A stretch of DNA of 64,000 nt from Pictodentalium vernedei. Its lineage: Eukaryota > Mollusca > Scaphopoda > Dentaliida > Dentaliidae. Below, in pieces: positions 9,838-20,842 of the stretch (position 1 is its first letter; the number at the start of each line of letters is the position of its first letter). A program made the translations under genes and the position numbers. Below the pieces are notes generated by a model. It was given only the letters and a program-made list of their open reading frames with translations, had not been told where the DNA came from and ran no database searches. The stretch is from positions 151,598,285 to 151,662,284 of the forward strand of contig CM062293.1 in assembly GCA_031216915.1 (NCBI GenBank), given 5' to 3'.

Positions 9838-10504
9838 TAGAGTTGAAACGGTTAACCGATTAATCAATGATCAAAATCGTGATGGATCCAAAAAGTAATT
9901 GTTCGATTAGCCGTTACTTTTGAACTACTGTATTATATGGGTCAACAAAAGAACAAACTTGATCCAAAACAGACAAACATTGTCACACTGACTCACATCA
10001 ATTATATGAGACAGAGTAAAGCATGCTAGTTACTTTCTGACATACTTGTTTACTTGCATGATTATCATACTGTATCAGTAGTTGGAAATGGCCATTCTCA
10101 ACCCGTTACCCATTGCGCGTAGCAGACGATACTTTCAAAATAAATTCATGAATTACTAACAATTTTCAATTTTTGTCTCAAAAACATAGCTTATGACCCC
10201 TCATTCGAACGAACTACGAACATGTTGAGCTCGTTCCACTGGGTGGGGGGGGGGGGGGGGGGGGTCATAAGCTATGTTTTTGAGACAGAAATTGAAAACA
10301 TAATAATTTTGAATGGAGATTTTTGTATATAGGCCTAGTCCCTAGTCGGTTCTGTTTGTTACGTTGGGTGAAGGGTTCATGCTTTAAATCATAAACTGTA
10401 TGGCAGTTATTCAGATATATATTTGGTTAAGTGATTAATCGGTTAACCAAGGTTAATCCACGTGATTAATCAATCAAGAAAACCTCTTAACCTTTTCAGC
10501 TCTA
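9838..10504. mobile_element. hAT-like MITE with a TH1 element nested inside
   Basis: Left end TAGAGTTGAAACGGTTAACC; reverse complement of the right end TAGAGCTGAAAAGGTTAA. Both are followed by GATTAATC motifs. The flanks are CAACATGA (9830-9837) and GGACATGA (10505-10512), a probable 8-bp duplication with two changes. A TH1 hairpin element (about 10098-10378) lies inside it. There is no transposase. Confidence 0.65.
10098..10378. mobile_element. TTAA hairpin element, family TH1, copy 2 (degenerate ends)
   Basis: Carries the TH1 core, AACATAGCTTATGACCCCTC mirrored by GGTCATAAGCTATGTTTTTG, with a long G-run (about 10246-10264) in the loop region. The outer ends CCCGTTACCCATTG and GTTGGGTGAAGGGTTCA are diverged from TTAACCCTTTACC. 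Confidence 0.75.
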
Positions 10505-10723
10505 GGACATGATAGGAACAATGACAAAAAATACAACAAGACCTATAACAACAACAGTAGCAGCAGCTCGTACATTCAGATTGGTTATAATCTCCAAGTG
10601 GTGTCTCACTTGAGGAATTCAACATCAACTTGTTTTGTGACATCCCTTAGAAGAATTGGTGTCCCCATAACATACCCAAAACCCCATTGTTATAAAAATT
10701 TATTTATGTTTTTTGATGTTAGA

Positions 10724-10799
10724 ATATCGTCGCCGGAGTGCTAGAATGTCCTATGTCCCATAGCGGACATAGGACATTCTGGCACTCAGGCGACGATAT
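10724..10799. repeat. Near-perfect palindrome, about 35-bp arms
   Basis: ATATCGTCGCCGGAGTGCTA then GAATGTCCTATGTCC, mirrored after a short loop by GGACATAGGACATTC and a GGCACTCAGGCGACGATAT arm. Two mismatches at most in the arms. Not part of the TH1 family. Confidence 0.9.
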
Positions 10800-11599
10800 A
10801 CTATTTACTTTCCAATATAGTTTTTTGCCGTCATCATTCTTCCATTTCATTATTATTTATTTGTTTTTATGGTTGATCATATAATCTGTACAGCTGAAAT
10901 AATAAAATCATGTTCTGAATTTTTTTTATTCGTTCTTCATGTGATGCCAAGTATACAACTTTTCCACGTAGCCTTAAAATTCTGATTATTGATGTGTTCG
11001 ATGAATTTGTATTCAGAGTGAGAGGAACAAAATGTGTTAATTAAGTGAGGTATACAATAGGCGGAGTGAATTATCGTTAACACACTCAACACGTCATTGA
11101 GTCGCAAAATGTACCAAATGCTCGTGCAAAATTCATCAAATGGGCCTCTGGGTCAGCGTTGGACAATTTATGTTTCTAGAGAATACGGGCTATTATATGT
11201 GCTATTAGCAGAGTGGAAACCCCACTCCGCGAGTGTACTTTATAAGTGCTGTACTTGTTAAAAACTCTGTGCACGTACATGTGGCGGATGTCGCAGACGC
11301 AGGGGTGGGAGTGGGGGTGGGTCTGGTCCATGCCAAGCAATACAAGTTCTTCATTAAACTGCGATGACCTCCGTCATCCCACGTCCCCGTCTCCCAGTCA
11401 TTAAACGACGAAATATGGGGTAGAACCATTTCAGACAGTATATTGCACCAGCTTAATGGGTTTTTTAAAAAATAAACTGCAGTATTCTAAGCTGCCCATT
11501 TTATCTCGGCCTTTGAACTAACACGGGTAAACAGTATTTTACCTTACTCTAGTTCTGGAAAGGTGGGCATTAGTGACATTATAACAAGTTATAACTAGA
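10800..11599. other. No gene recognised
   Basis: AT-rich; a (CCCAC)-rich stretch near 11300-11330 is low complexity. No coding frame with a motif. Confidence 0.5.
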
Positions 11600-11649
11600 G
11601 CGCACGTATCACTGAAGCAATACAATGCCCTCTACCGGACTAATGAGCA

Positions 11650-12440
11650 TTAATAATTATACAAATGTTATAACCTAGATGTGATCAGCATGAATTCCGT
11701 TGAAGCGTTTTCCAAAAATAAAAAGTTCGGAAAACTGATATTTTGGCGCTTTTCCATATTTCGAAGAGCCATAACTCACAAGAATAATGCAATCAGCATG
11801 AAACTAAAACTTGATCTGTAAGTCATCGTTCTATAGTAGGTTACCAAGAATGAAATCATTCGGTTGAAGCATTTCCAAAAAAAGAAAACTAAAGTATGAC
11901 TGACGGACTGACGGGCTGACTGACAGACTGACGAATTGACAGAGTGCAAATGAAACTTGATCTGTAAGTCATCGTTCTATAGTTGGTTACCAAAAATGAA
12001 ATCATTCCGTTGACGCGTTTCCAAAAAAAGTCCGGAAAAGTGATATTTTGACGCTTCCCCATATTTCAAAGGGTCATAATTCACACAAGAATAATTCAAT
12101 CAGCATGCAACTCAAACTTGATCTGTAAGTCATCATTCTATAGTAGTCTGCCAAAAACTAAATCATTCCGTTGAAGCGTTTTCAAAAAAAACTCCGAAAA
12201 ACTGATATTTTGGTGCTTTCCATATTACCAAGGGCCGTAACTCACACAAGAATAATGCAATCAACATGAAACTCAAACTTGATTTGTAAGTCATCGTTCT
12301 ATAGTAGTTTATAAAAAACGAAATCATTCCGTTGAAGCGTTTCCAAAAAAACTCCGGAAAACTAAAGTGTGACTGACAGACTGACAGACTGACAGATGGA
12401 CAGAGTGCAAACCTATAGTTCCCTCCGGCGATGCCGGTAG
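11650..12440. repeat. Tandem repeat array, unit about 160 bp, with (CTGA)n runs
   Basis: The block GTAAGTCATCGTTCTATAGT recurs at about 11819, 11964, 12126 and 12286, each followed by AAATCATTCCGTTGAAGCGT and a CCAAAAAAACTCCGGAAAA-like segment. Two units contain GACTGACAGACTGAC runs. The array ends GTGCAAACCTATAGTTCCCT then CCGGCGATGCCGG. Non-coding; several spurious short frames overlap it. Confidence 0.85.
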
Positions 12441-12514
12441 GGGAAGAAGAACGAGTTAATAAATAAGTCACAAAGCACCACGTGACTGGGGTATTGAGGC
12501 CAAGCATCGCATAG

Positions 12515-12890
12515 CGACATGGCTTTCCGATTGACAGGTCGTAGGTTGGATCTCATCCGTGCCAACTACTTTGTGTCCTTGGACAAGAGATTTAATATCG
12601 TCGGAGGAAGCCGGTGTACCCGGAGAGAACCACTGAGCAACGGCGAGGAAATGTCAGGCCCCCAACATACTAACTTCACACAAGCAGGGTTAGCATTGGT
12701 TGAAGACAAGTTCACCATCGACGTGCAGTTCGCCTTAGTACACAACGACACCGTGCCCCACGTGGACAATGGGGATGAAGTGTCTTGCCCAAGGACACAA
12801 CGCGGTTGCCGCAGCTGGATTCAAACAGAGGACCACTCGTCTTGCAGCATGCACCTCTACCTAATGAGCACCGCGCCCCTTCTGCAGCAA
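12515..12890 (-). mobile_element. SINE-1 copy (minus), with a short SINE-head-like piece in front
   Basis: From about 12600 to 12885 the minus strand matches SINE-1: tRNA-like head at the right (GTAGAGGTGCATGCTGCAAG, degraded B box), GTGTCCTTGGGCAAGACACT, CACGGTGTCGTTGTGTACTA and the CTTCAACCAATGCTAACCC block. The first 85 bases read in plus orientation also contain GTGTCCTTGGACAAGAGATT, so a second partial SINE lies head to head with it. Confidence 0.7.
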
Positions 12891-12899
12891 ATAAAAATC

Positions 12900-14034
12900 A
12901 GAACCCAAACAATTTGTCAAAATTGCAAAATGGGAATAAAAATCGTTATTTCTTCATCGCAATGCTTGGGACGATCGCATCGTGTCTAGTATGCAAATGC
13001 ATTATGCCGGTTGTGGCAGAAGAGAAGAGAAGAAGAATAATGATCGCCGCATCCGTTTGTTTTAAGGTCTTCTTTTGTTCTCGCGGGCAAGCAGTCCATC
13101 TTCTGGGATATCATCAATTCATCAATTTGCTGCTTTGAATTTACGATCCATTTCGTTTAAGCATAGCTGTAGTTCTATCGGGATATATCGGCTGGATCAG
13201 AAGGAACGCCCCTTCTCAAATGAACAAGACGTCTGTGTGGGTACCGTTTGAGACTTTATGATAATTGTCTTCATCGAACAGCAGGGACTTTGTTTTCTTT
13301 CCTTACTGCATTTAAGACTTGAATTATGGCAGAAAGTTCATTAAGCAGATTAACCCATATTTTTCCCGGTTGTTTGTAGAACGCATGTTTGTTCCGACGG
13401 GCGATGATTTTTTTGAATAATGGAAATCATTGTTCTTAATTTCGTTTAATTAAGATCAAACTACTTTTACTTAATTAGATCAATTACTTTCACACAAATT
13501 TTGAGGAGGAAACACATTTGCTCGACACTGATCCCATAAATAGAATTATATCCTTCACAAGAGAATGGTAAATATCGGATTAAAGATGTCCAGTTCAAAT
13601 GTCCTCACAAGTTAAATAACAAAATAACAGAATGAATAGTGAAACAAACGCATGAAAATGTCTCTCTTGCTTTTCCTTTATTTTTAATAAAAATAATGTG
13701 CATCAAGCATTTTAGAACAAAGCGCTAGGAATTCAAAACACTTCAAGATGCGGCGATGGGGCTAAATGGAAGAAACTGCTAACACTGTCGCCATTCTCCG
13801 AGAAAGAACATTTACATTTAGTCCAGGGTCAGGAGAGACAAAATTGCCCATGTACAATGCATTCTAAAAGGATATTAAGTGTCCGATCGCCTTCTCACTA
13901 CAGACTGTCACAAAAAGAAAACAAGATTGCACACTTGGCGTAAAAATTAAAATTATCGCGATTCTTGTTTAAATTTACTAGATTCCGAAATCATTTTCCA
14001 GCCAAGTTGGTGAGATCAAGTGACAAAACATATA
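12900..14034. other. No gene recognised
   Basis: AT-rich non-coding sequence with a GAAGAGAAGAGAAGAAGAA purine run near 13019. No motif or repeat family assigned. Confidence 0.5.
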
Positions 14035-14778
14035 GGGTATGTTTCAGTGAGCTATTCCGGTTTACTTGGTTTATTGTGAGCATGCGTAGACACAAGGAAT
14101 AAAAACCAGGTCGTTTCAATGAGCAGTTTATATTCTGGTTTATCATTCTGGATTAAACCAACTAAACCTCCTAGAGAGCAGGGTTATCTGGTTTATCATT
14201 GTATTCTTGACATGCGCAGTGGAACGCACGTAAAAGTTCTACGCCTCGCACAACGACAATAAAAAACATTCAATTTCGAGTGTCAAAAAAGAAATAAACA
14301 GTGCAAGGTTCATGAAAAATGCTACAACTCAAGAGAGAGAAACTATAAAAAAAGTTAATAACATTTATTTAGCCCATAAAAGCAGCATTTCAAAAATATT
14401 CGATTCTCAACTGAAAGGGTGTTTTTCTCCCAGAAACAATTGTTACAACTTTCAGAAGACCCTTTTTGGCCATTTTATTTCCATGATAGCAGTCACGCAA
14501 TTTTTGACACCATCACTGGAAAGTATCTGATGAGGGCCTTTTTAACCATGGGTTTCTAAGATTGTTTAAAAATGAAAGCAGGGATATGTTTCCCACGCTT
14601 TGGATGTCCCTCCTCCTAACAATACTTTCATGCGTCGCGTTTCCTAGCAACATCAAACGGGTTTATGTGGAATAGTATTCGCATTAAACATATCGTTCTG
14701 TTGTGATTTCTAAACGTAGTTTAGGTTTACATGGAATAGTAAACTAAGTAAACCGGAATAGTTCACTGAAACATACCC
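14035..14778 (+). mobile_element. GGGTATG-ended DNA element, copy 1 of a tandem triplet
   Basis: Ends are inverted repeats: GGGTATGTTTCAGTGAGCTA at the left and the complement of GGGTATGTTTCAGTGAACTA at the right. The interior is non-coding, with the ATAAAAACCAGGTCGTTTCA, GTTAATAACATTTATTTAGC and GCAGGGATATGTTTCCCACG landmarks. Three copies follow head to tail, separated by only 3 nt. The end sequence is compatible with a PIF/Harbinger-like MITE, but I could not confirm a TWA duplication. Confidence 0.85.
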
Positions 14779-14781
14779 ATT

Positions 14782-17343
14782 GGGTATGTTTCAGTCGGCT
14801 ATTCCGGTTTATTGTGAGCATGCGCAGACACACGGAATAAAAACTAGGTCGTTTCATTGAGCAGTTTATATTCTGGTTTACCATTCTGAATTAAACCAAC
14901 TAAACCTCCTGGAGAGCAGGGTTATCTGGTTTATCATTCTATTCATGACATGAGCATCGGAACGCACATAAAAGTTCTACGCCTCGCACAACGACAATAA
15001 AAAACATTCGATTTCTAGTTTCCAAAAAGAAATAAACAGTGCAAGGTTCATGAAAAATGCTGTAACTCAGGAGAGAGAAACTATAAAAAATGAAAGTGTC
15101 AATGACACTGTAGCTCAACTTGTCAAGACATCTACATGTATAGTAAGTGACACAGCAATGACAAACATCTAGGTAATGACCTGATAACAAAGGTACATAT
15201 AAAGTATTGTAATGGTCTGTACATAAATATTGGCCGTAGCCTGTAACAAATGTATAGGTAAAGTACTGTAAAGGTGGGTGACAGTCAGATGCTAAACTAG
15301 AAAAGAAATCTTTGAGTCCCAGAGTGGGTCTGACTGAACCCCAAAATATTTGTTCTCATAGCACAGTGATAACAAAGGCACCCCAAAACACACTCATTCC
15401 TGTCCCAAGGTGAAAACAAAGGTACCCAAGAAGTTTCGTGAAGATCAGTTCATAAATACGAGCTGTATAGAAGTTGTGACAAAAAACTGATTGGACCTAA
15501 TTTCGATACAAAATGGCCACTGGCAGCCATCTTGAATTTTGGACCGTACTCAGAAACACTTGTTCTCGTCCCAAGGTGATAACAAAGGTACCCAAGAAGT
15601 TTCGTGAAGATCGGTTGATAAATACAGCCTCTAGCTCGAGCCGTATTGACATGTGCACTTACAGTGTATAAGTAGCACTAAATAAATCAAAATCCATCTA
15701 ATTTGCATAATTTCTGCACGAGAAAAAAACCTGTACCATGTATTCCATGTATTCCATGTTTCTAAACATTCATACAAAAATTTATTCAAATCAGAACTTT
15801 CATACAGAAGTTCTGTACAAAAGAATGACTGCACTAATTTTGGTACAAAATGGCTGCTGGTGGCCATCTTGAATTTCAGACCACACCCCAAAACACTCGT
15901 TCTCATCCCACGGTGATAACAAAGGTACCCAAGAAGTTTCATAAAGATCGGTTCATAAATAATGCCTCTAGCCTGAGCCGTATAGAAGTTGTGTACAAAA
16001 AAATGATTAGACCTAATTTCAGTACAAAATGGCCACTGGCAGCCATCTTGATTTTTGGACCGCACTCAGAAACACTCGTTCTTGTCCCAAGGTGATAACA
16101 GAGGTACCCAAGAAGTTTCGTGAAGATCGGTTGATAAATACAGCCTCTAGCCCGAGCCGTATTGACATGTGTACTTACTGTAGGTAAGTAGCACTGAAAA
16201 TATCAAAGTTCATCTAATTTGCATAATTTCTGCACGAGAAAAAAACCCGTATTATATGTGATGTATCCCATGGTGCTAAACATTCATACAAAAAATTATT
16301 CAAATCAGAGCTTTCATGTGGAAGTTCTGCACAAAAATCTGATTTCCCCTAATTTTTAACAAAATGGCTGCCAGCGGCCATCTTGAATTTTGGACCGGAC
16401 CCCAAAACACTCGTTCTCGTCCCACGGTGATAACAAAGGTACCCAAGAAGTTTCGTAAAGATCGGTTCATAAGTGCGGCCTCTAGCCCGAGCCGTATTGG
16501 CATTTGCACTTACAGTGCTGAAAGTAACACTAAATACATCAAAGTTAGTCTAATTTGCATAATTTAAGCACGAGAAAAAAACCCGTATGATATGTGATGT
16601 ATCTCATGGTACTAAACATTCATACAAAAAATTATTCAAATCAGAGCTTTCATATGGAAGTTCTGTACAAAAAACAGATTTCTGCATCGTCGGTACAAAA
16701 TGGCGGCTGGCAGCCAACTTGAATTTTGAACCACACCCCAAAACACTCGCTCTCGTCCCACAGTCATAACAAAGGTACCCAAGAAGTTTCGTAAAGATCG
16801 GTTCATAAATACGGCCTCTAGCCCGAGCCGTATCCAATTGTTGACGTACGGATAGACGGACAGACGGACTGACGGACGGACGGACAGACGGACAATGGCC
16901 ATGGCATAAGCACAAAAGTTGAGCTAAAAAGTTAATAACATTTATTTAGCCCATAAAAGCAGCTTTTCAAAAATATTCGATTCTCAACTGAAAGGGTGTT
17001 TTTCTCTCAGAAAATTTTTTTTATTAAACTTTCAGAAGATCCTTTTTGGCCATTTTATTTCCATGATAGCAGTCACGTAATTTTTTACACCATCACTGGA
17101 AAGTTTCTTTTTTTACGATGAGTTTCTAAGATTGTCTAAACATGAAAACAGAGAAATGTTTCCCACGCTTTGGATGTTCCCCTCCTAACAATATATTTAT
17201 ATATTTCCTAACGACATCCAGCAGGGGTTTATGTGGAATAGCATCGCTTTAAACATATCGTTCTGTTGTGATTTCTAAACCTTGTTTAGGTTTACATGGA
17301 ATAGTACGCTAAGTAAACCGGAATAGTTCACTGAAACATACCC
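14782..17343 (+). mobile_element. GGGTATG-ended DNA element, copy 2, split by a 337-bp-repeat element
   Basis: Same ends and interior as copies 1 and 3. It is interrupted after GAGAAACTATAAAAAA (15090) and resumes at AAAAAGTTAATAACATTT (from about 16926). Copies 1 and 3 read straight through ACTATAAAAAAGTTAATAAC, so the empty site is known. Confidence 0.9.
15091..16926 (-). mobile_element. TR337 element, copy 1: tandem 337-bp units with a (GTCC)n block
   Basis: In element orientation (minus) it begins AGCTCAACTTTTGTGCTTAT, then a (GTCCGTCT)n block at about 16850-16895, then tandem units of about 337 bp (each with CTCGGGCTAGAGGC, GAAACTTCTTGGGTACCTTT, CCAAAATTCAAGATGGC, GAATGTTTAGTACCATGGGA), and ends GAGCTACAGTGTCATTGACA then CTTTCA. 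It sits in copy 2 of the GGGTATG element at an A/T run. Units contain overlapping open frames on both strands, but these follow the repeat and encode no known domain. Confidence 0.9.
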
Positions 17344-17346
17344 CAA

Positions 17347-18070
17347 GGGTATGTTTCAGTGAACTATTCTGGTTTACTTGGTTTATTGTGAGCATGCGTA
17401 GACACGCGGAATAAAAACCAGGCCGTTTTATTGAGCAGTTTATATTCTGGTTTATCATTCTGGATTAAACCAATGAAACCTCCTTGAGAGCAGGGTTATC
17501 TGATTTATCATTCTATTCGTGACATGCGCAGTGAAACGCACATAAAAGTTCTTCGCCTCGCACAACGACAATAAAAAAACATTCAATTTCGAGTGTCAAA
17601 AAAGAAATAAACAGTGCAAAGTTCATGCAAAATGCGATAACTCAAGAAAGAGAAACTATAAAAAAGTTAATAACATTTATTTAGCCCATAAAAGCGGCGT
17701 TTCAAAAATATTCGATTATCAACTGAAAGGGTGTTTTTCTCTCAGAAAAAAATTGTGACAACTTTCAGAAGATCCTTTTTGGCCATTTTATTTCCATGAT
17801 AGCAGTCACGCAATTTTTAACACCATCACTGGAAAGTTTCTGATGAGGGCCTTTTTAACCATGGGTTTCTAAGATTTTTCAAAAACAAAAGCAGGGATAT
17901 GTTTCCCACGCTTTGGATGTCCCCCCCCCCCTCCTAACAATACTTTCACGCGTCGCGTTTCCTAGCAACATCAAACGGGTTTATGTGGAATAGTATTCGC
18001 ATTAAACATATCGTTCTGTTGTGATTTCTAAACCTAGTTTTAAACCGGAATAATTCACTGAAACATACCC
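17347..18070 (+). mobile_element. GGGTATG-ended DNA element, copy 3
   Basis: Begins GGGTATGTTTCAGTGAACTA and ends CACTGAAACATACCC. Colinear with copy 1, with a C-run near 17921-17932 and a short deletion near 18035. Confidence 0.85.
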
Positions 18071-18079
18071 ATATATTAC

Positions 18080-18425
18080 TGATATGGCTTCCTTCTTCAA
18101 GTTAAAATGTCCACAGTGTTGACATTTCCTGCATGCAGCCATGCCTCAGCGCCTTGAAGAGTTTCGAATTCCAATCATTGTTTTTTGGAAATTTGAAGCA
18201 AATTTAGCCACGAATTGTTCTCATGAAATATCATTTTGTTATCGTTTCTGGTACGAATATGTCAGCAGACTTTCGGGAACCATTTATGTATGCTATGAAC
18301 TGTGTGAGTCAAAGCATGTGTTTTGTCGTATTTATGCACCGCAACAATCATTCGGGTGTATACTTTGTGCATAATTATTTGGTTTTTTATGAAATTTTAG
18401 ACGTTGGATCTTCACAGTAAATTCT
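18080..18425 (-). repeat. Diverged member of the TTAAGGGCC repeat cluster
   Basis: Shares AGCCACGAATTGTTCTCATG, TTCTGGTACGAATATG, GCAGACTTTCGGGAACC with the cluster at 22172-24330 (there CTCGTGGCC, ACCAGAACTGATAAT, CCTGGAAGTCTGCT). Diverged and truncated. Confidence 0.5.
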
Positions 18426-18445
18426 TTTCTTGTTACTTATGTAAC

Positions 18446-18625
18446 ACCTTAACCATTTGAACACTGGTGTTATCTTCCATGCCAGTTCATTGGCAGCAAT
18501 TAGAAGAGTCCATATTCATTATTTGGGGTAAAACAATCAATATTTTCAACGTGCAGCCTCGGAGCTGAACGTTGAAAATATTGATTGGTTTACCCCACAT
18601 ATTTTCATTGAATTTTCAATGTACA
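18446..18625. mobile_element. TTAA hairpin element TH4, diverged
   Basis: Starts in CCTTAACCATTTGAACACTG. The centre has CAATATTTTCAACGTGCAGC mirrored by CTGAACGTTGAAAATATTGA. Its right end is not clear. Confidence 0.6.
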
Positions 18626-18699
18626 CATTTGTTCAACAGTATGAGGAGAATGCTTGATTCACACTTAGGTAATCAAAGCCAATTTTTCACTTTCCAATT

Positions 18700-18975
18700 T
18701 CAGCACCGTAATATTGGTTAGCGCATTTGAATTCAGATCGAAAGGTCGGATAGGTTCGATCCTGAACCGCCTCATCTTGATCGTGCCAAGACATTTCATC
18801 CCAACAGCATGCCCAATTGGGAGAACGACAGCGCAGTCTGACAAGTCACACTGTCGTACAGTGCCATTAACTGATGGTAACCCAGCTTGTGCTGAGTTAG
18901 TATGTTGGAGAGTACAGTTGTTTGTTTATTGGTGTTTAGCGACACTTTCAACAGCCTGGGTCATATTGTGATGGA
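18700..18975. mobile_element. SINE fragments in opposite orientation
   Basis: About 18700-18905 matches the tRNA-like head and body of SINE-1 (GGTTCGATCC, then CCAGCTTGTGCTGAGTTAGT, ATGTTGGAGAG). It is directly followed by TTTATTGGTGTTTAGCGACA, the reverse complement of a SINE 3' end. Confidence 0.6.
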
Positions 18976-19033
18976 GAAGATGACAATTACCCGTCGATGT
19001 TCGATGGATCTCTACTGGTACCCCGTACTCGCC

Positions 19034-19034
19034 C

Positions 19035-19085
<51 letters not shown>

Positions 19086-19087
19086 AT
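19034..19087. repeat. (AAAT)n microsatellite
   Basis: A run of about 13 AAAT units, in the same pattern as SINE tails here, so probably an expanded SINE tail. Confidence 0.9.
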
Positions 19088-19398
19088 GTTTCGGTAATCC
19101 CAATAAATAAATAAATTGATAAATAACTTTTGAACGTGTCAACAAATCAATAAAGTGCTTGAAAACTGGGCTTTCTCTGCGAAAGTAAAGGAAAGTCTTT
19201 GAAAAATATACTGGTGTAAGCATTTGACTCGTTCGGGTCAAAATATGTGCACACGAGCGTAGGTATTTGGGTTTTTCGTTGCGTAAATTGCGTTTTCAAT
19301 TCACCGGAATATCTGCGTCTGGCACTGATCACTGGGCAGCTCTCTATAAAGGCTTTCCATGGCTCAGTGTCATTTGCTGGTATTAATTACTAAGAAAA

Positions 19399-19467
19399 TC
19401 GTCGTGTGAGAACCACAAGCTTCTATCTTCCACTGGAAGATAGAACCTTGTGATTCTCACGCGACGA
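19399..19467. repeat. Palindrome, about 33-bp arms
   Basis: TCGTCGTGTGAGAACCACAA and on to TCTATCTTCCA, mirrored by TGGAAGATAGAACCTTGTGA and TTCTCACGCGACGA with few mismatches. Confidence 0.9.
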
Positions 19468-19483
19468 AATATATTTTAGGTTG

Positions 19484-19724
19484 TTAACTTACGCCTCTGA
19501 GCCATGGTGATATCTACCATGTCAGTTCGATGGCAGCAGTTGGAGTCCATATCCATTATTTCGGGAAGACCAATTCATATTTTCAATGTTCAGCCTTGAG
19601 GCTGCACCTTGAAAATATTGATTGGTCTACCCTACACATTCACTTAACAGCCATTATAATTTATGAAATTATGACATATCATGTTCCTCGCCAAAAAAGC
19701 GGGCTCATGGATTGAAGGGGTTAA
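19484..19724. mobile_element. TTAA hairpin element TH4
   Basis: Starts TTAACTTACGCCTCTGAGCC and ends GATTGAAGGGGTTAA. The hairpin centre has TTTTCAATGTTCAGCC and GGCTGCACCTTGAAAAT. TATTATGACATATCATGTTC-like blocks match the other TH4 copies. Confidence 0.75.
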
Positions 19725-19911
19725 ACGCAAATAAAAATTAAAGAGGTGAACAAATCTGGAATGTGCTGTGTACTCCCAAGAAAACTTCCTGAATGTCTTG
19801 AAAAATTGTTTTGAACCAGACTATGAACCCCGTGGCAGTTGTGATACTTTGTGACACCCAAACGTGGAGCGTTGCCGTAAGACATAACAGAAGAATTCAG
19901 AAACTAAGCAT

Positions 19912-20712
19912 TTAACCATTTACCTAATACGAATAACAGACGACACTCGCAGGAACATTTCTTGAACAATTAAAATTTTAAAAACCTAGTTTTTTACTCC
20001 TCATTTGGCAGTGCTGGAAATGAACAAAATTGACGGGTGCAGTTTTTAAGTTCCCGCGAAATTAGAGACGAGAGTAAATTGCACCGTAAAATGTTAGTAT
20101 AGGAATTTTTGAGGGAATATTGTCACCAAACACCAGAAACCTTAACCCTTTAAAATAGAGCGGCCCTTTTTCCGGCCAGGGATATGATACGCCATAACGC
20201 CATTAAATAGGATGGCTTTTCAGTAAATGAGTCGGATAGACCTATCAATATTTTGAACGTGCAGCCATGAGGCTGCACGTTGAAAATATTGATTTGTCTA
20301 CCCAAAATAATGAATATAGACTCTTCTAATTGCTGCCATTGAAATGGCATGGAAGATACCACTAGTGTTCATAGGGTTAAATGTATAAGGAATTGCTGAA
20401 TTATGACAGTAACTTGCCACTGGCCACAGAGTGCTACTTTCTCAAAACAACACGCATTTATATGCCCTCACAGTATATTAGTGCTCCACAATATTTTTCA
20501 ATGAGTGCATTTTTTAGTTCCCGTAAAATAGAAAACATGGGTGCTGACGGGAGCAATTGCACTCGCACCCGTCTCATTTTCAGAACTGATTTGGACGACT
20601 TCCACGAGATTTTTCCATTGGGTGGCCATAAGCTATGTTTTGACACAAACACTGAAAAAAATAACAGAATTGAAATGTAAATACAAGCTACCTTGAATGA
20701 AGGGTAAAGTCA
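19912..20712. mobile_element. Degenerate TH1 element carrying a TH4 insertion
   Basis: The left part (TTAACCATTTACCTAATACG, AACAGACGACACTCGCAGGA) and right part (GGTGGCCATAAGCTATGTTT, AATGAAGGGTAAA) are TH1-like. The TH4 copy 20142-20380 sits between them with its own TTAA ends. Other sequence near 20381-20600 is unassigned, so the outer boundary is uncertain. Confidence 0.45.
20142..20380. mobile_element. TTAA hairpin element TH4, best copy
   Basis: Starts TTAACCCTTTAAAATAGAGC and ends GTGTTCATAGGGTTAA. The centre is a hairpin of ATATTTTGAACGTGCAGCC and GGCTGCACGTTGAAAATAT separated by ATGA. No coding capacity. Confidence 0.85.
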
Positions 20713-20842
20713 TCGATTAGCATTCCAACGCAACACTTTGCTGTAACAATTCTAATAGGCAACTGCATGTTTTTTAAGGAACACAGAAATTTTATTGTCT
20801 TTATTCCACAACAAAGTTCAAATCACGTGAGTAATAGTATTA

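Noticed and set aside
14035-14778. Firm PIF/Harbinger call for the GGGTATG element
   Set aside because: End sequence is suggestive, but the spacers (ATT, CAA) and outer flanks do not give a consistent TWA duplication.
15631-16915. Open frames with KVPKKFRKDRFIN and similar sequence
   Set aside because: Same cause: translated TR337 repeat units, without start context, domain or codon signal.
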